NCBI GenBank assembly: GCA_019242465.1
Contig: JAFAVL010000129.1
Location: 1-6,755, forward strand
DNA: 6,755 bases
Direction: 5' to 3'
Source: Chroococcidiopsidaceae cyanobacterium CP_BM_RX_35
GTDB taxonomy: Bacteria; Cyanobacteriota; Cyanobacteriia; Cyanobacteriales; Chroococcidiopsidaceae
A program made the position numbers and the translations under genes. Positions within the stretch are counted from its first letter, which is position 1. Each line of letters begins with the position of its first letter. Below, piece after piece: positions 1-5,832 of this stretch. Below the pieces are notes generated by a model. It was not told the origin of the DNA. It was given only the letters and a program-made list of their open reading frames with translations, and did not search any database.

Positions 1-105
1 CAGAGAGCCGGGGATAATTCCAACCAGAACGCAGAGTTAAGCAAGGGCTCGGTCTCAGCCGTAAATAAAACTTCTCTATCACTCTATCTAAATTCGGTAT
101 ATGGG
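1..105. other. Left-edge flank, no assignable gene
   Basis: No gene can be identified in this edge piece. The reading frame of yidD stays open all the way back to base 1 (35 codons without a stop), but it contains no ATG, GTG or TTG before 106. In frame 2 a 12-codon stretch from base 2 ends at a TAA at 38-40 and could be the tail of an upstream gene. Too little is visible to name it. No rRNA or tRNA shape is seen. Confidence 0.4.
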
Positions 106-330
106 ATGAAAAGACTAATGATTTTGCTAATTCGAGGCTATCGAGTATTGATTTCGCCCTTGTTTCCACCAACATGCCGCTATCAACCGACCTGCTCGCA
201 GTATGCTTTAGAGGCTATAGAGCGATTTGGCATGTGGCAAGGAAGCCTGTTATCGCTACGGCGAGTGCTGCGCTGCCATCCCTTTCATCCTGGCGGCTAC
301 GATCCAGTCCCAACAGAAATTCAGCACTGA
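106..330 (+). CDS. yidD: Membrane protein insertion efficiency factor YidD
   Basis: YidD is a small protein at the inner face of the membrane that helps the YidC insertase place membrane proteins. The 74-residue product has the family pattern. An amphipathic or hydrophobic N-terminal segment (about residues 3-20) is followed by the cysteine-containing block [14 protein letters not shown] (21-34), a basic stretch with LRRVLRC, and the signature [12 protein letters not shown] (58-69). The length suits the family, whose members run about 70-90 residues. ATG at 106 is chosen because the MKRL...LIRGYR start is usual. An in-frame ATG at 118 would trim four residues, and no clear Shine-Dalgarno separates the two. 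In many bacteria yidD sits beside rnpA and yidC. Neither is visible here: the next gene is an unrelated GTPase 119 bp downstream, and the upstream side is cut by the window. Confidence 0.95.
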   Translation: MKRLMILLIRGYRVLISPLFPPTCRYQPTCSQYALEAIERFGMWQGSLLSLRRVLRCHPFHPGGYDPVPTEIQH

Positions 331-449
331 AGATTTTTGTCGGATATTTTCAGGAAATTTCTTGAGGAATAACTGTAAGGGAAAATAGCAAGAACCCCAG
401 GAATACTAGAATCAAAAGTATCTCAAGCACTGATTAGCCGTAGCTATCT

Positions 450-1985
450 ATGTCCCAATCGCGCCTCATCATCTTGATAGTTGGTCTTGTCTTGATTCTG
501 GGACTAGTGCTGTGGCTAGTCGATTCTCTGTCACGGCTCTACTGGCAGTGGTCCTATTATTCTCCTTTGCTGGCAAACCTGCTGCTACTGTTGATGATTG
601 TGCTGCTAGTGGTTGTAATTGGTGCAGTTGTCTATTACGTGCTGATGGTTCAAGGAGCTGAAACAAGAACGCGGCAGCAGCGCCAGATCCAAATTCCAGA
701 GGCTAAGACTGAGGCGGCAGAAGAAACCTTACAAGCTGTGCGGCAACAAGTTGAGCAGATACAGGATGAAGTGGCACGGCAGGCTTTACTCAGCCGTTCG
801 CGTGAGATTGAAGCAAACTTAGCTCGCGGCGAATTGCAAGTCGTTGTTTTTGGCACTGGTTCTGCTGGTAAAACGTCCCTAGTCAATGCGGTGTTTGGAC
901 GCATCGTTGGGCAGGTGGAGGCACCGATGGGAACAACTGAGGTTGGGGAAACCTATAGCCTTAAGCTGAGGGGATTGGAGCGAGAAATTCTCATTGTAGA
1001 CACGCCAGGGATTTTAGAGGCAGGAGTAGCTGGAACTGAGCGAGAGCAGTTAGCGCGGCAACTGGCAACGGAGGCAGATTTGTTATTGTTTGTAGTGGAT
1101 AACGATCTGCATCGGTCAGAATATGAGCCACTACAGACTTTGGCAGAGATTGGTAAGCGATCGCTCGTTGTCCTCAATAAAACTGACTTATATACCGCAG
1201 CTGACAAAGAGGCGATCCTTGCCCGACTGCGAGAACGCGTCCGAGGATTAATTGCAGCAGCAGATGTTGTAGCAATTGCCGCTAATCCCCGCCCAGTGAT
1301 GCTAGAGACTGGTGAAACTGAACAACCCGATCCAGATATTGTGCCACTACTACGACGTATGGCAGTTGTTCTCCGCGCCGAAGGTGAAGACTTAGTGGCA
1401 GACAACATCTTGCTACAATCCCAACGATTGGGGGAGGAAGCTCGCAAGATTATTGATGCTCAGCGGCAGCGGCAAGCCGAGAAGGTCGTAGAGCGGTTTC
1501 AATGGATTAGTGCTGGAGTCGTTGTGATAACTCCCTTACCTGTTATAGATCTATTGGCAACTGCGGCGGTGAATGCCCAGATGGTAGTTGAAGTTGGCAA
1601 AATCTACGGCTGTGAAATTAATCTGGCGCGGGGGCGCGAACTGGCGCTATCTTTGGCAAAAACCTTGGCAAGTTTAGGTATTGTCGAAGGAGCCATCGAA
1701 TTAATCTCAACAGCGTTAGAGCTAAGTATTGCCGCCTTCTTCGTTGGCAAGGCAATTCAAGGGGTAACAGCTGCTTATCTGACACGCATTGCGGGCAAGA
1801 GTTTTATCGAATATTTTCGTCGCGACCAAGATTGGGGCGATGGTGGCATGACTGAAGTTGTGCAGCAGCAGTTTCAGCTAAATCGCCGGGATGAATTTGT
1901 CAAAGCTTTTATCCAGGAGGCTATTGATCGGGTCGTCAAGCCGTTGACGGAGCGCATAGAAGGAAGTAGGCAAACCAGAGCTTGA
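450..1985 (+). CDS. Membrane-anchored Era-like GTPase with C-terminal DUF697 domain
   Basis: The 511-residue product is a GTP-binding membrane protein of a type common in cyanobacteria. Two hydrophobic segments (about 7-24 and 41-66) anchor the N terminus. A charged, Gln/Glu-rich, probably coiled-coil linker follows (about 70-125). The G domain shows G1 GTGSAGKTS (135-143), a GTT that fits G2 (161-163), G3 DTPG (184-187) and G4 NKTD (243-246), so nucleotide binding should be intact. After a Gln/Arg-rich helix (about 325-350) comes a hydrophobic block starting WISAGVVVITPLPVIDLLA (352-370). This is typical of DUF697, the YcjF-like domain, and may dip into the membrane. The cellular role of these proteins is not established; a membrane-remodelling or transport-linked switch is only a guess. 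ATG 450 is the first start that keeps the whole hydrophobic N terminus, though no strong ribosome-binding site precedes it. It is 119 bp from yidD and 275 bp from the thioredoxin start, so it is probably transcribed alone. Confidence 0.9.
   Translation: MSQSRLIILIVGLVLILGLVLWLVDSLSRLYWQWSYYSPLLANLLLLLMIVLLVVVIGAVVYYVLMVQGAETRTRQQRQIQIPEAKTEAAEETLQAVRQQVEQIQDEVARQALLSRSREIEANLARGELQVVVFGTGSAGKTSLVNAVFGRIVGQVEAPMGTTEVGETYSLKLRGLEREILIVDTPGILEAGVAGTEREQLARQLATEADLLLFVVDNDLHRSEYEPLQTLAEIGKRSLVVLNKTDLYTAADKEAILARLRERVRGLIAAADVVAIAANPRPVMLETGETEQPDPDIVPLLRRMAVVLRAEGEDLVADNILLQSQRLGEEARKIIDAQRQRQAEKVVERFQWISAGVVVITPLPVIDLLATAAVNAQMVVEVGKIYGCEINLARGRELALSLAKTLASLGIVEGAIELISTALELSIAAFFVGKAIQGVTAAYLTRIAGKSFIEYFRRDQDWGDGGMTEVVQQQFQLNRRDEFVKAFIQEAIDRVVKPLTERIEGSRQTRA
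1157..1164. repeat. HIP1 octamer GCGATCGC
   Basis: This palindromic octamer is greatly over-represented in many cyanobacterial genomes. This copy lies inside the GTPase gene and supports the host assignment. Confidence 0.8.
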
Positions 1986-2185
1986 GCTGTGAACGCTTGG
2001 CAATAAGTCTGCAGATAGGTCATTTAGTTTAGAAATCTGGTTGTGTTGCAAAAACTTATTGAAGATAGAAAACTGCCAAAACCACAGATGTTGAGATAAC
2101 TCCTGCATTCTGAATACGCAAAAGTCATATTTTATACTTTTCATACATCCTCTCATCAGCCGCCAGACTGCACTGATAGTGGTTC

Positions 2186-2198
2186 GCCAACCTTTGGC
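2186..2198. repeat. Short inverted repeat GCCAA-CCT-TTGGC
   Basis: A perfect 5 bp inverted repeat with a 3-base centre lies in the gap upstream of the thioredoxin gene, just before a second inverted repeat (2201-2232). It has no T-run after it, so it is unlikely to terminate the GTPase transcript. It could be a protein-binding site or chance. Confidence 0.3.
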
Positions 2199-2200
2199 AA

Positions 2201-2239
2201 CACAACCGTGCGTTTTTCGTATCGTGGTTGTGGGATAAT
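2201..2239 (+). promoter_or_regulatory. Putative thioredoxin promoter with inverted repeat CACAACC...GGTTGTG
   Basis: A perfect 7 bp inverted repeat (2201-2207 and 2226-2232, 18 bp apart) ends two bases before GATAAT (2234-2239), a five-of-six match to a -10 hexamer. A start a few bases downstream would give a short leader of about 15 bases carrying the AGAGG ribosome-binding site at 2249-2253. No good -35 hexamer is seen at the expected distance, where the sequence is T-rich. A missing -35 box is compatible with an activator-dependent or cyanobacterial type 2 promoter. The dyad covers the -35 zone, so it is a candidate operator. The regulator is unknown. Confidence 0.4.
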
Positions 2240-2260
2240 ACTACCTTTAGAGGCAACTCT

Positions 2261-2584
2261 ATGACTGCTGCTTATATTCAAAACGAAACCGAGTTCAACA
2301 CACTGCTAGAAGCAGAGCCACTGTTTGTAGTTGACTGCACAGCTACTTGGTGCGGACCTTGCAAACTCATTGCCCCTTTGATGGATCAACTGGCAAAGGA
2401 GTACAGCGACCGTGCTAAGGTCTTTAAGCTAGACTTGGATGCTAACCAGCCTGTTGCCAAGCGATTTGGCATCCGCAGTATTCCTGCTGTCATGATCTTC
2501 AATCAAGGCGAGTTGGCAGAAACGATAGTTGGTGCTAAGCCCTACGAAGACTTCAGTAGCGCTCTCGCTAAATATTTGGCTTGA
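2261..2584 (+). CDS. Thioredoxin
   Basis: This is a cytosolic disulfide reductase of the thioredoxin fold. The 107-residue product is the usual size for a single-domain thioredoxin. It carries the active site WCGPC (residues 30-34, Cys31 and Cys34) in the context TATWCGPCKLIAP, and the conserved cis-proline in SIPAVM (Pro75). FKLDLDAN and FGIRSIP are also typical. The start at ATG 2261 is preferred over the in-frame TTG at 2228. AGAGG at 2249-2253 lies seven bases before the ATG, and translation from 2228 would add 11 residues not expected in the family. The sequence is closest in style to m-type bacterial and plastid thioredoxins, but Cys26 beside the active site (VDCTATWC) replaces the commoner Phe or Tyr, so a secondary paralogue is likely. 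I therefore give no gene symbol. It would be reduced by ferredoxin- or NADPH-thioredoxin reductase, neither of which is in the window. Confidence 0.93.
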   Translation: MTAAYIQNETEFNTLLEAEPLFVVDCTATWCGPCKLIAPLMDQLAKEYSDRAKVFKLDLDANQPVAKRFGIRSIPAVMIFNQGELAETIVGAKPYEDFSSALAKYLA

Positions 2585-2615
2585 TAAGATTATCAAGTTA
2601 TCGCTGGTTCTAGCG
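2581..2615 (+). terminator. Weak hairpin pair after thioredoxin
   Basis: A perfect palindrome TTGATAA-GA-TTATCAA (2581-2596) overlaps the thioredoxin stop codon. It is followed by a short stem CGCT-GGTTCT-AGCG (2602-2615) and then GATTTTG. The stems are short or AT-rich and the T-run is only four bases, so this is at best an inefficient terminator. Confidence 0.25.
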
Positions 2616-2950
2616 GATTTTGTGGTCGCTACCGACAGGGGGGTATGGTGTCCTGGTTGGGAAGCTATACAGGGCAGGATCAGATGGATTTAAGTATCAT
2701 GACAACTGGTTGCATAACCTGTTGATTGCTTCTTCCATGAATGGGCGAAGACCCGGAAAACAGTAGACCACAAAATCTGCCAGAAGGGGAATCGTCGTAA
2801 TCGACGCTTATAATTGACCCTGCCTAGTGTCTGCTTTTTTGGCTCTGCTGAGCTTCCAAAATAGTCGGCGCGAATCCTTCAATCTAATCTTCGTTCAACA
2901 CCTGGAATCTCGGTTGAGCGTTAATTTATCTGGATTGCTCATACAAGACA
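2597..2950. other. Long intergenic region ahead of the radical SAM gene
   Basis: No convincing coding region is present. The longest ATG frame I see on the + strand (from 2645) encodes only about 26 residues. It holds several small dyads: CGTCG-TAAT-CGACG at 2793-2806 and GCTC-TGCT-GAGC near 2846. TATAAT at 2809-2814 could be a -10 box giving the next gene a leader of roughly 130 bases, but no -35 hexamer matches. A cobalamin riboswitch would make sense before a B12-dependent enzyme, but I cannot find its conserved B12-box sequence. A structured leader or small RNA remains possible. Confidence 0.4.
2809..2814 (+). promoter_or_regulatory. Possible -10 box TATAAT upstream of radical SAM gene
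   Basis: An exact TATAAT hexamer lies directly after the CGTCG/CGACG dyad, about 137 bases before the radical SAM start codon. The -35 position reads GGGGAA, which is no match. Such a short hit in AT-containing intergenic DNA can be chance. Confidence 0.25.
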
Positions 2951-4549
2951 ATGAATACCCTGCTTCTCTACCCCCGCTTCCCCCAAAGTTTTTGGTCTTT
3001 TGATAAAACGCTAGAGATAGTGAATCTCAAAACTCAACTACCGCCGCTAGGATTGATCACAGTAGCTGCCATTCTGCCTCAGTCTTGGCACTTTCAACTG
3101 GTAGACCGAAATGTTCGAGATGTCATTGAGGAGGAGTGGGCTGCGGCTGATCTGGTAATCCTATCTGCCATGATTGTTCAGAAGCAAGACTTGTGGGTGT
3201 GTGTGCAGGAAGCAAAGCGTAGGGGTAAACAGGTTGCGGTTGGTGGTCCTTATCCAACTGCACTTCCCGAAGAAGTTCAATTGTTCGGCACAGACTTTCT
3301 CATTCTGGATGAAGGGGAGATTACCCTCCCCCTGTTTGTCGCAGCTCTGGAACAAGGCAGTCACTCAGGCATCTTTCGCTCCAACGGACAAAAACCAGAT
3401 GTCTCAGAGACTCCCATTCCTCGGTTTGATTTGCTTGAAATGGCTGCCTATGCTGAAATGTCTGTGCAGTTTTCCCGAGGTTGTCCGTTCCAGTGTGAGT
3501 TCTGTGACATCATCGTTCTCTATGGTCGCAAACCTCGCACCAAGACTCCTGAGCAACTTTTAGCTGAATTACAGTGCCTATTCGATTTAGGTTGGCGGCG
3601 GAGCATCTTTATGGTGGATGATAACTTCATCGGTAACAAACGGAACGTTAAGCTCTTGCTCAAGCTCCTCAAAGCTTGGATGGAGGAACGGAACTATCCC
3701 TTTTCCTTTGCCACTGAAGCTTCAGTAGATCTGGCTCAAGATCCAGAGCTGATGCAAATGATGGTGGATTGCAGCTTTGGCGCGGTGTTTTTAGGGATTG
3801 AAACCCCGGATGATCAAAGTCTAACGCTAACTCGTAAATATCAGAATACAAGAGACTCGTTATCAGAGTCGGTTTTAACCATAACCCAGGCTGGATTGCG
3901 AGTGATGGCAGGTTTTATTATCGGATTCGATGGAGAGCAATCGGGAGCAGGAGAGCGAATTAGCAATTTCGTTGAGAACACTGCTATTCCCACCGCTATG
4001 TTGAGTATGTTGCAAGCTTTGCCAGATACTGCTTTGTGGCATCGATTAGCAAAGGAAGGCCGTTTGCTGGGCGAAAGTGCTGACATCAATCAAGCCACGC
4101 TGATGAACTTTGTCCCGACTCGTTGCCTTGAGGAGATTGCCCATGAGTACATCGAAGCATTCTGGAACCTCTACGAACCTTCCAATGTATTGAACCGTAC
4201 CTACCGGCATTTTCTCTTACTGGGTGAGGGGCAAAAGAAAGTCTATCAGCGGCGAACAGTTTCTGCCGGGAGTCCTGAATTGAACTGGGTTACTTTGCGG
4301 GCGTTGCTGATTCTCTGTTGGAGACAGGGTATAAAGCGAAAAACTCGCTGGCAATTTTGGGTCAATCTAGCCATATTAGGGTGGCGTTATCCCTTTATGG
4401 TTGCAAATTATCTATCTGTCTGTGCCCAGGCTGAGCACTTTATAGAGTTTCGGAAAGTTGTTAGAAGCCAGATTGAAGAACAACTTCAGAGGATGTTTGA
4501 CAACTATACTTCTGAAGTAGAAAATTCGGCACGGTTCAAATTAAGGTAA
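2951..4549 (+). CDS. B12-binding-domain radical SAM protein (DUF4070-type)
   Basis: This 532-residue enzyme belongs to the cobalamin-dependent radical SAM class. An N-terminal Rossmann-like B12-binding domain (about 1-140) contains YPRFPQSFW near the start and the GGPYPTALPEE loop (98-108). The usual base-off His motif DxHxxG is replaced by DRNVRD (52-57), so cobalt would lack a His ligand from the protein, as in several known class members. The radical SAM barrel begins at SRGCPFQCEFC, with the three cluster cysteines at 178, 182 and 185. It continues with YGRKPRTKTPEQLLAEL (191-207) and the GIET strand (282-285). A long C-terminal part (about 360-532) fits DUF4070. Characterised relatives of this architecture include the hopanoid methylases HpnP and HpnR, but I cannot assign the substrate; methylation of an unactivated carbon is an inference. 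ATG 2951 gives the expected N terminus, though no clear Shine-Dalgarno precedes it. No partner gene is nearby, so the neighbourhood does not reveal a pathway. Confidence 0.9.
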   Translation: MNTLLLYPRFPQSFWSFDKTLEIVNLKTQLPPLGLITVAAILPQSWHFQLVDRNVRDVIEEEWAAADLVILSAMIVQKQDLWVCVQEAKRRGKQVAVGGPYPTALPEEVQLFGTDFLILDEGEITLPLFVAALEQGSHSGIFRSNGQKPDVSETPIPRFDLLEMAAYAEMSVQFSRGCPFQCEFCDIIVLYGRKPRTKTPEQLLAELQCLFDLGWRRSIFMVDDNFIGNKRNVKLLLKLLKAWMEERNYPFSFATEASVDLAQDPELMQMMVDCSFGAVFLGIETPDDQSLTLTRKYQNTRDSLSESVLTITQAGLRVMAGFIIGFDGEQSGAGERISNFVENTAIPTAMLSMLQALPDTALWHRLAKEGRLLGESADINQATLMNFVPTRCLEEIAHEYIEAFWNLYEPSNVLNRTYRHFLLLGEGQKKVYQRRTVSAGSPELNWVTLRALLILCWRQGIKRKTRWQFWVNLAILGWRYPFMVANYLSVCAQAEHFIEFRKVVRSQIEEQLQRMFDNYTSEVENSARFKLR

Positions 4550-4743
4550 CAGTTTGTGTGTGATCGGTGTAGTCTTAATGCTGAATGAACAGGCGCTGAA
4601 AGTGCGATTGCGAGCGATAAGGCACTGCTGGCGCACAACAAAAAAGGCTTCAATAATTGATCGTCAAATTTTTCCCAATAACTCTTAAGCATTGAATTCG
4701 CTTGATTACTTTGATTATTTTTACGATTTCTTGATGTATAGTT

Positions 4744-5020
4744 CTACGGAAGTACGTTAGGACGCACATTGAAGGCGGCATCCACACAATCGCGAAAACT
4801 CTCAAATTCACTCGATCGTTGTCGCATCCAATTCTTCAGCACGAACCACCAATGCTCAATCTTGTTCAAGTCTGACGAGTGTTGCCGGACAGAGTCCTCT
4901 GCCCGCCAAACTCTCGGAGAATAGAGCGGTAGATACCAAATTTCACATCCCGCTTGCGCCACTATTTCCTCAATCGCTTGAGCATGATGGAAAGTTGCAT
5001 TGTCAATCACAATCACATTA
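4744..5020 (-). pseudogene. 5'-truncated IS630-family transposase remnant
   Basis: This is the C-terminal part of a DDE transposase of the IS630/Tc1 group. Reading leftwards from about 5020, the frame shows VIVIDNATFHHAQ, containing a catalytic Asp, then EIWYLPLYSP. DLNKIEHWWFVLKNWMRQR follows with the last catalytic acidic residue, and then a normal end with a TAG stop at 4744. The N-terminal half, including the first catalytic Asp, is missing. Upstream of about 5020 the DNA is amidohydrolase sequence in a different frame, so the open frame running back to 5079 is a chimera. A 14-residue insertion separates YSP from DLN (see the 4873-4914 entry). The element's 3' terminal repeat should lie within 4550-4743. 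It cannot be delimited because the partner end is lost, and that 194 bp holds no gene. The copy cannot move by itself. Confidence 0.85.
4873..4914 (-). repeat. 42 bp in-frame insertion inside the transposase
   Basis: IS630-type transposases normally read ...YSPDLN(K/P)IE... without a gap. Here 42 bases, encoding RVWRAEDSVRQHSS, lie between YSP and DLNKIEHWW, and the frame is kept exactly. The insert contains a perfect dyad CAGAG-TC-CTCTG (4890-4901). This is reminiscent of the small palindromic repeats that spread in some cyanobacterial genomes. I see no second copy in the window. The exact borders could shift by a base or two. Confidence 0.55.
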
Positions 5021-5507
5021 CTCTGCTTCCGTGTATTGGCTGACATCCAGTGGGTCGTAGTCCGATGCCACACCGCCACCTGCTGCTAATTTAATCTGGC
5101 TAGCTCCCTGCATCAGTTGCTCGCGGGTTCTGCGGAGTACCTCATCCACCCCATCGGCGATCGCACCAACTCCAAATTGTTCTGCACGACTGAGCGGTGT
5201 AGTAGGTGTTCTGGGAAGCTCTTTAAGGGAGCGGAAGTCGCCATGTCCACTGGTCTGAGAGATCACCGCCCCAGAGGGTCAGATGCGCAGTCCCACGACC
5301 TTACCGCTGTCAATCGCCTTCTTTAGCTCGAAGACTGGTCCTGCCATATCGCGAGCGCTGGTAAATCCACGCAATAACATCTCTGTTGCGTTGGTCTGGG
5401 CTTGCTGAAACAGAGCCTCCTCCGAGGTATTGGGAGAAACGAGTTGCTCTTTAGGGGTAGTCTCCATAAACAGGTGGACATGGGCATCGATCAGCCCTGG
5501 CATCAGC
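5021..5507 (-). pseudogene. Amidohydrolase-family metal-dependent hydrolase, fragment with in-frame stop
   Basis: About 160 codons of a metal-dependent amidohydrolase (imidazolonepropionase/Xaa-Pro dipeptidase-like group) remain. The frame reads LMPGLIDAHVHL at its start, with the HxH metal-binding motif. It runs through FTSARDMAG to VGLRI and then hits TGA at 5281-5279. The same frame continues with PSGAVISQTSGHGDF, then GAIADGVDEVLRR and QIKLAAGGGVAS, whose Lys is probably the metal-bridging one, and stops at YTEAE. Family members are roughly 400 residues, so the first 50 or so residues and about the last half are gone. The 5' side ends exactly where the TGT-starting repeat region begins (5508). 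The 3' side ends at the IS630 remnant. Three lesions (two truncations and a nonsense codon) make it clearly non-functional. The TGA replaces what is usually an aromatic codon, so a single G-to-A change of TGG would explain it. Confidence 0.88.
5157..5164. repeat. HIP1 octamer GCGATCGC
   Basis: This copy lies inside the amidohydrolase fragment. It suggests the broken gene was long resident in a cyanobacterial genome. Confidence 0.8.
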
Positions 5508-5580
5508 TGTGCAAATAAATTTTATCTTAATGTGCCAAAATTTCACCTTATGCGCCACAATTTTCAACTTGTGTGCAAAC
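5508..5580 (+). repeat. Four phased repeats forming a transposon end (TnsB/TniA-type sites)
   Basis: The motif TGYGCMAMA occurs as TGTGCAAAT (5508), TGTGCCAAA (5531), TGCGCCACA (5551) and TGTGCAAAC (5572), so the spacings are 23, 20 and 21 bp, about two helical turns. The similarity covers nearly the whole unit: after the motif come an AT-rich ATTTT-like run and then TCTTAA, ACCTTA or AACTTG just before the next copy. The first copy begins with TGT exactly at the point where the amidohydrolase frame is broken. Multiple phased ~20 bp binding sites behind a 5'-TGT end are typical of transposons moved by TnsB, TniA or MuA-like DDE transposases. The transposase itself is not in the window, so the assignment rests on this pattern. 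Confidence 0.65.
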
Positions 5581-5589
5581 TGACACTGG

Positions 5590-5816
5590 AATCCATGAAG
5601 AGCCAAAAACTTATATTTTAACCACAGAGTTAATTGTAAACTCTGCAAGTAAAAAGAAATTTTAATAAAAAAGCCGAATCATATAAAATATATATAACGT
5701 CTTCAAAACTAGTAAATGTATATTTATTTTATAAAAACTAGTTTATTATAATCGATATATTTTATTCAAAAAATGAACATCCTATTAACTACATAAATCA
5801 AATGATTAGAACAGTA
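5590..5816. other. AT-rich noncoding segment inside the putative element
   Basis: No gene is supported here. Hand counting gives 34 G+C in 180 bases for 5641-5820 (about 19%), in sharp contrast with the flanking genes at roughly half GC. It contains runs of A and T, TATATATAA-like stretches and an AAACTAGT inverted repeat. Such DNA is common between a transposon end and its first cargo gene. I looked for a CRISPR repeat or guide-RNA-like motif and found none. Confidence 0.6.
5706..5744. repeat. Inverted repeat AAACTAGT...ACTAGTTT
   Basis: A perfect 8 bp inverted repeat (5706-5713 and 5737-5744) is separated by 23 bp of AT-rich DNA. Because ACTAGT is itself palindromic, the arms can also be read as direct copies of AAAACTAGT (5705-5713 and 5734-5742). 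It lies about 70 bp beyond the recombinase stop codon. It might be a recombinase binding site or a weak transcript end, and neither can be shown from the sequence alone. Confidence 0.4.
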
Positions 5817-5832
5817 TTAATCTAAGGTTCTA
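5807..5832 (-). terminator. Stem-loop across the recombinase stop codon
   Basis: TAGAAC (5807-5812) and GTTCTA (5827-5832) form a 6 bp stem with a 14-base loop that contains the recombinase stop codon (5819-5817). On the minus strand it is followed by a T-poor stretch (AATCATTTGATT), so termination would be weak. Confidence 0.2.

Noticed and set aside
403..421. ATACT...AGTAT stem as a terminator between yidD and the GTPase gene
   Set aside because: It is only 5 bp, AT-rich and has no following T-run.
953..1447. 164-residue minus-strand frame inside the GTPase gene
   Set aside because: It is rich in Ser, Arg and Thr as expected for an antisense shadow, with no recognisable domain. The + strand frame carries all GTPase motifs.
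1878..2156. 92-residue minus-strand frame overlapping the end of the GTPase gene
   Set aside because: About 100 bases overlap the GTPase antisense, no family features are seen, and the rest is low-complexity intergenic DNA.
2597..2950. Cobalamin riboswitch before the B12-type radical SAM gene
   Set aside because: The conserved B12-box and the surrounding conserved core could not be found. Isolated fragments such as GGTGTCCTGG are not enough.
4504..4692. 62-residue minus-strand frame between the radical SAM gene and the IS remnant
   Set aside because: It overlaps the end of the radical SAM gene, has no recognisable motif, and does not supply the missing half of the amidohydrolase.
4744..5079. 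Complete 111-residue transposase protein
   Set aside because: The first ~20 residues are amidohydrolase DNA read in another frame; only about 5020-4744 is transposase.
5018..5266. Stand-alone 82-residue gene on the minus strand
   Set aside because: It is the in-frame continuation of the broken amidohydrolase after its TGA and has no start of its own.
5581..5816. CRISPR array or guide RNA near the transposon end
   Set aside because: No direct repeats of 28-37 bp with spacers and no recognisable repeat fragment. The segment is simply AT-rich.
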